From assembly GCA_934045905.1 (NCBI GenBank), contig OW203765.1:19593409-19657408 (forward strand): DNA of 64,000 bases, in the 5' to 3' direction. Position 1 is the stretch's first letter. Each line of letters opens with the position of its first letter. The position numbers were made by a program, and so were the translations under genes. Under the pieces are notes generated by a model, which did not search any database, was not told the DNA's origin, and worked only from the letters and a program-made list of their open reading frames with translations. The stretch is from Leuctra nigra (lineage: Eukaryota > Arthropoda > Insecta > Plecoptera > Leuctridae). Shown here one piece after another: positions 11,780 to 22,900 of this stretch.

Positions 11780-12344
11780 ATCGCATATTTCATAACAGTT
11801 TGTATGATGTATAGATCCAAGAACATCCCAGATTTTTAAGAAATTATATTGTAACATTTGAGCAGCGAATTGGGAATGCTTAAATGAAATATCTTGGACT
11901 GTAACTGTAAGGAGTAACCATAAGTAGGTTGATTGAACGGTTTTGAGAGTAAAACGGGGATTCTTCTTATAGTTATTGGGGTATTACCGTAGAGAATTAC
12001 TAATAATAGTCTCACTAGAATGAATGCTGTATCTTGTCTGCAGAAATTTATCAAACCAAGAAGAAATTAGCGAGCACCGAAATGGGACACATCGAACTGG
12101 AAATTCCCTTTGCATAAAATTTTAAATTAAAGGTCTAACACGAATCACAAATCAATATTAAAAAATAACCAATTATTCAGATTTTGCATTGCAACTTCGT
12201 GCAATCGTTACACTCTGGAAAACACTGGTTTTCAGTAATCATGGTCAATAGGTATTTTATCAACATTCGTAGAAGATTTTGTTGGACGATACATGCTCAA
12301 CTTCATAAATCAGTTTTCCGATGAAACCAATGGATGGACCAATA

Positions 12345-12451
12345 TTGCTATAGAAATCATTAAATCTCCATTCAGAACAGTAAAATGTCTGGTGAAAAAA
12401 AAATACTTATCTGTTACTTCGTTTGACTTGTAATGCAAAAATAACAGACAC

Positions 12452-12484
<33 letters not shown>

Positions 12485-12770
12485 TGACAGACAGACAGAC
12501 AGACCAATTTTGCTATCGTATTGCTATAGAAATTATTAAATCTCCAATCAGAACAGTAAAATGTCTAGTGAAAAAAAATACTTATCTGTTACTTCGTTTG
12601 ACTCGCGGTTTGACTTGTAATGCGAAAATAACAGACATACAGACAGACAGATGACAGACAGACAGACAGACAGACAGACAGATAGACAGACAGACAGCAG
12701 ATAGATATTTTCAGACAGATATTTTCATTATTAATTAATTATAATATGCTCACAGACAGACATACTATAA
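12345..12770. repeat. Duplicated segment carrying CAGA microsatellites
   Basis: About 175 bp (TTGCTATAGAAAT...CTTATCTGTTACTTCG... followed by CAGA repeats) occurs at 12345-12510 and again at 12518-12700, with a few point differences and a short insertion (CGCGGTTTGACT) in the second copy. The CAGA runs lie at 12446-12502 and 12630-12700. A further 34-base direct repeat (TATTTTCATTATTAATTA...) lies at about 12720 and 12833. Confidence 0.9.
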
Positions 12771-13289
12771 AACGTGTTGAAGTTGAAAAATACTCTGCAA
12801 TCCTCATATATTTCGATTTCCTAATATTAAATATTTTCATTATTAATTAATTATAATATGCTCACAATCCAGAAATCTAAATTTCCTTCACTATGTATTT
12901 CTGTGAATTTCTTGGTGCAGAAAAGAAAGTCGGTATGTTGAATGATGAAAAGAGAACGTGACAATAAATGAATGGATTTCTAATCTATGGCCACACCGTT
13001 TGATACTTCTTTGTTGTGCACTCTCAACCGTATCGGATGAAGGTCGAGTATTTATATGCGAGTCGATAAAGAAGTATTCGGAAGTGCCAACAAACAAAAC
13101 AATAATATTGATACTTCATTGAATGATTTTATAATTTGTACTAGAAGTACGTCAATTAAAATATAATAGATTAATTGGAGATGATACGCTGATACATATT
13201 ACATCTTAGAATCCTATACATAATATTTTGTGTCAAACTTTGAAATATTATTATAGTATTCTTTTGACTCAAGTTGTCAAACACTAGTA

Positions 13290-13655
13290 ACGCAACGCGA
13301 AGAGTGACGTGACGTCACGATACTACTGGTTCGCGTATTAGCAGTTCGTCCTTCATTTCTGTTCTTAATTATTCTACCTGCAAGCAATTTTGAAGTAATT
13401 TTTATATCGAGCCATTTAAAGTGTTGCTTTATTAATTCATATACATGTACTATCATTTTGTGGTTTCACTCATTACTGTATGCTTTATGGTTGTAAAAAC
13501 ATGCTAGGGCTCATGCAGCCGGTTTTCCCAACTTGTGAAATGTGGGCAATGGCGGATAGCCCTTCATGACATTAATTATTATCAATTTCCTCTGGAAGTA
13601 CAGTGTGTAGTATATTAGTGTTATAGCTACTATAGTGTAAAGAATCAATTTTACA
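13290..13655 (+). promoter_or_regulatory. RBBP6 promoter and 5' UTR region with CRE palindrome
   Basis: A perfect cAMP-response-element palindrome TGACGTCA lies at 13310-13317, with another TGACG half just before it, about 340 bases upstream of the RBBP6 start codon. The start context is ACAATGTCC, with A at -3. No TATA box stands out. The promoter role is inferred from position only. Confidence 0.4.
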
Positions 13656-13988
13656 ATGTCCGTGCATTACAAGTTCAAATCCGCATTAGAGTTTGACACT
13701 GTAACATTTGATGGATTGCACATATCTGTTCGCGACTTGAAGAAGTCGATTCTTCACCAAAAACGTATCGGTAAAAATACCGATTTTGATCTGCAAGTGA
13801 CAAATGCTCAGACGAAGGAGGTTTACACAGATGACAACGCACTAATACCTAAGAACACGTCGTTGATTATTGCGAGGATTCCACTGACCGCTCAACAGAA
13901 GAAGGCATGGGATCGGTCCGAAGCAAATCTTCAGCGCGAAGGCGGAAACAAAGAAGGGAACGACCCAAGCATGCATCGGCTCACCAAG
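13656..13988 (+). CDS. RBBP6: RBBP6 exon 1: DWNN domain
   Basis: Encodes residues 1-111. The DWNN fold is recognised from SVHYKFKSALEFDTVTFDG, ITNAQTKE-like VTNAQTKEVYTDDNALIPK and SLIIARIP. The exon ends ...LTK at a GC donor (AAG then GCAAGC), joining to TVDLSSLDASEEDKI, which matches the order LTK-T...ASEEDKI in vertebrate RBBP6. Reading through the intron instead gives 11 more codons to a stop at 14024, a 122-aa DWNN-only protein. Confidence 0.95.
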
Positions 13989-16900
13989 GCAAGCCTCGCA
14001 CAAAAATTAGCCACTTACAGTTAATCAATGTTAAAATTAGATGTCAATGAATTTGGAAATCAATCAATTCAATTAAAAACTTGCTTGACAATCCAGACTT
14101 GACAAGCAAGTTGTGGCTTTTGTTGACCTTTCAGTATGATTCAAACTTTGAAAGTTTGAATATTTTAATGTATCTTGGAAACATTGATTCTTGGAAATAA
14201 TTACTTGAAAGAAGCTGAAGTAGAGAGACTACCTTTAAGGAGGTGTAATGGGTTATTGTATTGTATTTACTATTTGTATTCTGATTACCAGCGTAATCTA
14301 ATTATTTCAACTTCTGGTGTCTGAGATTAACTGACTTGCATTTTGTTCACAGACGGTTGACTTATCGAGCCTGGATGCCAGTGAAGAGGATAAAATATTA
14401 GCAATGATGTCTCAGTCAACCCTAGACTACAGTCCTTCAAAGTAAGTTACCAAATCTAACTAAAAGGCATAGATTTTCCATTTGGCTTGAACAATCGCAG
14501 TGTATTCAATGTTTGTGTGATGAGAAGAAGCTTGGCAATAATTTTTAAGATTTGTTTAGTAAATTTCACACATTTATGTAAAATCGTGTTATTAGTTTTA
14601 ATGTGAGACCATTTATTCGTCCGACATAACAGTCGCCTTGAGCACAACACACCTGACAGTGTTGCCAACTCAACAACAATTGAAATACATACCAACAATT
14701 AGCTGTATTAATTTAGGTACATACTGCTGATTGATGGTGGCATGAATTAATTGTCTCCATACCTTCGAGTAAATCATTCTTTGAAGCAATTGGAATATCT
14801 GATTAGGTTTATAAATGAGAAGATGTTCACTGGGTGTTGAATGTTCCAGCTACATGAAGATCCGCGGTGCGAACCAGATGGGCGAAGTTCCCACCAACTA
14901 CCGATGTTACAAGTGCCATCAAGCCGGACACTGGATCAAGAACTGTCCTCTCGGTGTGCATGCTGATCCCATGGAGATCAAGAAGTCCACCGGGATCCCC
15001 AAGAGTTTCATGGTGCCGGTGGATGGACCGCAAGTCGCGGGAGCTATGATGACGCCTTCCGGACAGTTTGCAGTGCCGGCCGTTGACCAGTAAGTTCACA
15101 CTCATACACTTGCGGCCGACTGCATTGGCATTGAGACTTAAGATATTTAGAAATACCTAATTGTACCTACCTAGGTAGTACCCAAGTTGTTTTCATCTGA
15201 AGTAGCTTAATGTAAGAACGAGTTAGGTAGTACCTTGACATTCAGTCACACTCTCATTTAAATTGTATTTTTGTCTTCGGGATGTAAAATTATACAAATA
15301 ATTTACCTAGAGGTAGGTAGTGTACTACAGTACAAATCTTAACCTACAACCTCCCTACCTACCCAAAATATTTAAAAAAAAAAGTTTTTTGATTTGTAGA
15401 TTAGGTAGGTATAGAGATGTAAAGTTACCGGTAACATTGAAATTGGTAATATTACCGGTAACATTACCGAGCAGGGTAATATTGAATTTTCTGCGCAGTT
15501 TTAACTATATGGCGTAAGAAAATTAATGAATGTGAATTAATTAATTTTTTCATATTACTTAGTTTACATAGGTATTGTGTATTTACTATATATTGATTGA
15601 GGATAGGTATACATCTCAATTTTACAATAGCGATTTTAATTGAGCGAGCGTAAAAAGCGACTCCATTCTGCACTTTTGGACACTTTCTGTTTTTTTTGTG
15701 TTTGTTTGTTTGGCCCGACGCCAAACATTAAACGAGGTCTCATTCTTTTCCGATCGAACTAAAATTTTTGCATAGTACATACAAATTCATTCTAGCTTAA
15801 TCGTGTATAGTTTTTGTGAGCTTACCTCGATTGGAGTAAAAATGAAAATATCTCACGATTGGTCAAAAATCAAAATGCTGCGATTAAGTTCAAATTTTGC
15901 CTGGACATTAAGACTACTACCTACCATTTTCTCTTATTTTATAAGTTTTCAGCCTAATCGGTAGAGAACGTGTATACTCATTTGATATTTAAATAGAATG
16001 CCAGAAGGTATTTTATTGTAATTTAATTTCCTGTGCAACTTACATCTGTTTTTCTTTATGGATCATAGTGATGGCTATTCTCATTTTCAATGAAGTCGTG
16101 TAATTTTATTTTGATCGTATTTCAATTCCTATGGATGTATATGTTTTCTTTGCATTACGATATTCCGGTTGGATGGAGATGTTGCACGTTTGGGTGCTCG
16201 CTCATTAGCGCGTTATACACCGAGCGTTTTCCTAGTTATTTCTGCTTAAATAAAGACTTCGAGTCGAGGTAAATTTTCATTAAATGTTGGAATGGGCATG
16301 ATTAACAATTACGAAATTAAACATCATGCTTTTACAGTCGCAGTGAAATATCCTGCAATCAAAGAGCGAACTCTGAAAGACCCTTCTTTCAAAATAATTA
16401 GGTAGTATATTATGTAAAAGAAAGTAAATTTAAAAAAAATAAGTAGCCAACGTGGAAAATATTACATTTGATAATGTTTAGATGTCGGTACCTACAGTAT
16501 AACTTGTTGATTTATAAAAATATAATCAAATCTCTATACATCCTCTTTTTACACTGTGGCGTACTGTGGCAAAATTTGAACACTTCCATTATTTTTTTTT
16601 TCTCTAAAATTACCGAAAGTTACAATGTTACCAACGATGGGGGTAATATTACCGTTATATTACCGTTACCGGTAATATTACCGGTGTTCACATCTCTAGG
16701 TAGGGACTAGGTACGTACCAGGAATACACTTTATAACTTTGAGATTTATAGGGCACGCAATACATATTTTGACGAGCCTTATTAGAGAAAATTAGTAACT
16801 GATGTCCACATAGCATAGAAAAACCATATTTTCAAATTTAAAATGGAAGTAGTACATATACCTAGCCTACATACGTTTAAAATAATTGTGATTTGTGCTT

Positions 16901-19900
16901 ATGTACTTCAGTGAATTGAAGAATTTGTATCAATTCATTATCTAATTAATCAACCAGTAGGTTATTTTGCAACAAACAAACTATAATGTGAGACCTGCTT
17001 GATGTTTCAGTCAAGCCTACAAGGAAGGCAAGAAGGAACGTCCACCATTCCAGCCGGAACCAGAAGAACCGGTTCACAAGCCGGAGATACCGGAAGACCT
17101 GGTGTGCTCCATCTGCAAAGACCTGTTGACCGATGCTGTGATGATTCCATGTTGTGGAAACTCATTCTGCGATGAATGTGAGTCAGAATTATTGAACCAG
17201 TTGATTCAATAAAAAACTGAATTTTAACATTGTCTTTGGTGTAACGCTCTGGACATTTAAGCGTAGTAGGTACTACAGTGAGATTCAGAAGAAAGCGGTT
17301 GTAGTGCCCCTGTGCCAGGCAGTGTGCACAGGGGCACTCCGACCGCTTTCTTCTGAATCTCACTGTACTATGATGCATTAGATGCAAGCATTTTCGTGGA
17401 TGCACAATTTTAAATTGTTCAAGAACACTTGTGCTCTTTCTATGTGCATTCTGTAACATTATAAAGATGGGTTCTAAAATCCAAGGTCACACTCACTCGC
17501 ATTAATGTTCAAGGTGGATGCGTCAAGAAGTGCACTGGAGGTCTCTGGTTAGGCCATTACTGCCTCCTTTGTCCTTCCCACCGTCATCTTTATCTATTCT
17601 TCATCAATCATCATCATCCTCATTATCCAATCAAATGTTGAAAATCAAATTGATCAAATTTGATCATCATCATATTATGTTGAAAATGTTTTTCAATTGT
17701 TATATTTGTTTTTACAACTGTCAAAAACTATTAAAAATGGACACTAAATTGGCGGTAATTTCTTAAAGTATGAAGATTAAAGATTAACGTAATGAATGAA
17801 TAACTGGAGGTTGTGTTGTATTATCGTGTTGGCAGGCGTTGATGTTGTGTTGTCTCTCGTGTTGGCAGCCATTGATGTTGTGTTCTCTCTCTCGTGTTGG
17901 CAGGCATCCGCACAGTGCTGATTGAGTCGGAGGAACACGAATGTCCCGACTGCAAGGAGAAAGATGTCTCACCCGACACCCTCATCCCCAACCGGTTCCT
18001 GCGCAATGCTGTCAACAACTTCCGCAATGAAACCGGATACAACAAGAGGCTCCTTGCGCAGAGTACAAGTGAGTTCATGAAAACGTGTTGATTTGATATG
18101 TTTTGAAATTGTACGTAGCTACGTTTCAGGAGTGATTTTCATTTGAAGATGAACTAACGTCCTACCTGCATTGTCTTCTAGCCGAGGCTGTTCCCGTAGC
18201 AACAGAGGTTAAGACGGAGTTAACACCAGAAGCTGACAGCTCACCAGAGCCTGCTGGACAACCAATCAGAGCCATGCATGAGCACGGGCGACCAATCGAA
18301 GAGCTCCATCGCAGGCCGATTGAAGGTTAGTTCTAGCTTCCCAGATATTGGCAGTGAGTGAATAATTTTGTGGTGGTTTTATTACTTAGAACAAATCTAA
18401 GATAGGATTTCATCATACTAAAACATTTTTGATTGCCAGGAATATGCCAAACTAATAATAATAATAATAATCCTTCGCCTGGTTCTATAGTTGGGTCGGG
18501 GGATGGCGAAGGCCACCACTTGCTAGGGCCTTGGACTCCTGAGCCAGCTGGCCAAGCTTGGCTCTTCCTCTTCTTCTTTCTTCTCCAACAGCTTCTTCCA
18601 CTTCTTCCTGTCTTCCCACCAACTAAATTTAAATGGTGAAGAAAGAAAATTATAATGATTTTTTTTATGAACTAACTTATCAAAACAGACGTGTTCTCCT
18701 CGATAACCAATTGTCATGACTTGTTCAGGTAAACATCATCATCATCATCATCGCGGCATGCAACACGGGCACGGCGTTCCGCACGGGCCTCTTCCTCTTT
18801 TAATACAACACGGTCCACCTCCACCAGGAGTCTCCCACGGACCACCGCCGCCTGGAGTGCTTCACGGACCGCCATTAGGTCACGGACCGCGTCCCATGCC
18901 ACTGCCACCGGGTGTCATGGTTCACATGCTGCCGGGTTTTCCAGGTAACCATGGCTTGAGAACCCAGTGGTTGTTCAGATCAAAACTACTGTTAAAGTAC
19001 GTCCAGCGAGCGTGTAGCCTTTCCTTTCATAAGATGAGCAGTATTGTTCGACCCTTGTTCGACAGTTAAGCTCTGACAAGATACAACTCTTTTTATGACC
19101 TGCCACCCCTTCCACCTACACTGTTGCCATTTTAAACAACTTTCCTTGAATTTTAAAAGCCAACTGCATTGAAAGATATTTGGCACCACAACAAAACAAC
19201 CCATTCCAGAACACCTGCAGTCGTTGAGAGATATTTACAACCGCACACGCTTCAAAACACTCAGGATTACAAGCTAAACCCATTGTTGAATTTTACACAG
19301 CATTTTCTGAACTGGCTACACGCTCACTGGACGTACTGTACCACAAGAGAAGGGAATATGTAGTATCTAAGTTTAAGGCTGCATTTCTTGGAGAATATGT
19401 TTGAACGGGTTTTAAGTTGTCCGAGTCAAAAATGCTCAAACTTTGAAGATCATCGTCCTTCAAAGTGGACATCTGATCGCTTCCTGCTCATTAAATTGTG
19501 TAGATTAAATTCCCTTCTGTTACCAATCTACAGATCTAACCTAATCTAACCTTTATTGAAAGTTGCCTCCATTATTTTAAATTTAGATTCCATGTAGGAA
19601 CCTACTAAAAACAATACTAATTTTATTTCTCAGTATTGCTGACGACAAAGTGTAAGTGATGCATTCATCAAGACAACAGTGTCATAGGATGTAAACACAT
19701 CTAGTTGAGTTGTTAAAGTTAGCCATTTGATAGTTACTATTTTGTATCTTTATTTCAAATACTATTTGTATGTTTTCAGGCCCACGAATGCCGCCTCATT
19801 TGTTCCCCATGCAGTCTGGGTAAGTGTACAAATTCACAAACTCAACTCTCAAACTCTTGATCACTGTCAAGTAGATAATACTACTGACTGGCTATCTCTC

Positions 19901-22900
19901 CAACGAGAGAGAAGGAAAGAGAGTTCTCAAATTTCAAATACCTAGATGTATTTTTCAACTTAGGAGCAGTTACAATATAATAAATTACATAGTAGGTAAG
20001 TTGTATGTTACATAGCAGGCCTCCAGCTGTTGAAGAAGTAAGATTATGAAGATTATGTACAATAGTAAACTCGGATTTAAACCTCTGTAACTAGTCATAT
20101 AGTTAATTTTCGAGGCCTGCTCCATTTAGTTTTGTAATGAAAAAAATGTCTTGGTAGCTAGTGTTAATGGGGTTGTTCACTGCCATTTGCTCTCACTCGC
20201 AGCGCTAGCGGCATTGGAGGTGTCTCTCTCTGATTGGTTGGTCTCTGAATCCCAAATCTCTGAATCAAACTCCCGCCAAGGTTTAAAAACCTTCCATTCC
20301 GCTAGATGCATTTTGATTGGCTCTCTCCCGGACGATTAGAACAGCAGCGCCATCTACAATAGTTTTGCGTGAACAACCCCATTAAATACTGTTCTTTTCA
20401 CGTGAGAATCCCTTCCTCTCGCAAGACGTATGAGTAGTGGTTGTTTCTGTACCTTTGTCATTGAATGAATAATACATGGTGTGTATGTAGTATGATGATT
20501 CTGTAGCTCTAGTGTGACGATTTGCTTAATTCTTCTTGCAGCTTGCGTCGGTCTCTGGAGGAGCGCCCTGGCACGCCAACCGTTGACGAGCGATCCACTG
20601 TGGACCACCTTCCTGATACTTCCGTGCCCCCACCCCCCCTCGCCCCCTACCAACCCCCGATGCCAGCACACCATTTTCCCCCTTCAAGGTAAGACTAATT
20701 TATATGATGATACCCGTAGTGTACTACAAAAACCTCCTTACACATTGAACAAAAAGATTTTTCTGTGAAGAACTGTTAAAGAAACTGTTTTTTTTTTGTC
20801 TAGGAGAGTCTAGGGTACAGTGGGGCAATTTTATGAAGTATTTTATTTTATTGTGAATAGAATTACCTATGAAAGGGAATTGTTTTAAAAAATATGATTT
20901 ACATATCCTCAGTTTTTTGGAACACAACTTTTTTTGTCTTGAAAAGTTTGAGGTTCTCATTAAAAAAATATAAGTTTGTTCTAAAAGTGGCCCACTGTGC
21001 CCCAGTCTCCCCTTGTACTTTTTCTTGGTTTGCAGTTTGCACCTACTTAGTACTTACTTACCTATATTTTTACTTTTTTGTAAAACAAAAATATTACCTC
21101 TGTCATTTTGTTTAGTAAAAGGAATGTAGCAATAGCAATAGTTAGTTCCAATATTTGAATCATAGTGTATAAACTGTGCATAAAACAGTAGGTACCCCTT
21201 CCTTAGGTACTTGACGTGTTAGTGTAGTTGCACAAAAGGTTGTGTTACAAACTGAGTTTCTGTTGCAGAGGTTACCCACCGCGAGGTCCTGGCTTCGACC
21301 CCAGTCCCAGCTTTCATCATGAACCAGGTAAGAACCAATGGCCAGCAACTTTCAACCTCGACTTTGTCATTGACAGGATTTGTGTGTCCTTATTGTCGGT
21401 TTAGTATCGAGTTGTGCTGCGAGTGATAACTCTAAGTTTGAACTTTAATGTTGTGTGTCCTACTTTGATGAGTACCTCCTCATTCTTGTAAAATTTTGTT
21501 TTTATTAAAAGTTTTCTTTCGAGATTGACTTTCTTTTTACTGTATGTAATTGAAAAGTGTTGTATGTACCTACATAGTAGTACCTAGTTTTGATGTTTTT
21601 AAATTAATATTAATGCATTTGCTTACAAAGATGCATCCGGTGTCAAATATGTCACAATAATAAAATACAGTCATTATATTATATTGTTGTAAATAAATAA
21701 TGTATTAATTTTAAAGGTCGTACAGTCGGAGCGCCGAGTGTTTGAACTCTCAACAGAATGCGCCGTTAGGCAGTTTTTCTGCTAGGCCGAGAAAGACTTC
21801 ATTGCGCGCTCACCTTGCAATGACGTCTTTCTCGGCCTAACAGAGCAAGCGACGGCGGCTCAATCTGGTGGGAGTTCAAACACTCGGCGCCCCGACTGTA
21901 GGTACACTCAACAAATCATAAAATGGTATTTGAACGAAACGAATGCCTGCTTGTCGAGTTCCATGTTAGATGACTAGTTAGCATAGACTTCATATGATGA
22001 TACAATTAATTTTTTTTCAGCCAATCCATTTCACCCAAATACCATGTTATCATTTCTTGAGTGTACCTATGACTTTGTAATGTGTATTAGGAAGGAACAA
22101 GTTGAGATTATCAATGAAAATGTAAACTTTATTTGAAAACTATCAAAGATTGGCTTTCCACACGGATGTTTGCAAATACGCAGTGGCATCAACACGACCT
22201 TGCCTCCAACTTTCATAATTATTCTCCATGCCTCTTCTGATACTAAGTAGTGGGTCAATAAGTATTAATCTACTTATCATTTTGCAGGCTACGAGCGAGG
22301 CGGCTATCGAGGAGGCTACATGAGAGGCAGAGGTCGGCCTTCGTCAGGTGAGTCCACCCCCATCCACCTGGCGTCGCGTCGTGTTGTTATGATACTGATG
22401 AACTAACATTCATTTGTTGATCGGTTTCAGCGCCCTACCGAGGACCGCCACCATCCGATGCTTCGGCCAATGGAGCTATCTCCACCGGGTAAGTAACAAC
22501 TAGTTAGTCAGGAAACTTGATGTGTCAAATTGACAAAAATATCTTTGACATTTCACATTTGCTCTATTTTGGGATTGACTACTGCTGTGCTATTGCGATT
22601 GAATGCTTTGGCGTTCACATACACCTCGTATACACCCCATACACACCCCCTTTGACATACACCTCCCCCCTCCAAACATTGTTAAATTGTTACAAATCAC
22701 AGTACCTTTCTCCTCCCTATGGCCTACTTAATCCTTATCTGTATTATGATCTTAATCTGTATTCGCACATGTACAATAAAGCCAATTAAATTATAATTTT
22801 TAAATGATGGATTTTTGCAGAGGAATCGTAGATCCACTAACGATGTTCGAGCGGCTATTACGCGAGAAGGACGCACGCGATCGCAAGCGTCGCGCGCGAA

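Noticed and set aside
13989..14024. Canonical GT donor at 14019 (TTACA then GTTAAT) for the DWNN exon
   Set aside because: Its phase leads to an immediate stop (AAC GGT TGA) in the next exon, whereas the GC donor at 13989 gives the conserved junction.
18735..18752. His6 codon run as vector or tag contamination
   Set aside because: It lies inside an RBBP6 exon with correct splice sites and phase on both sides and continues into His/Pro-rich sequence.
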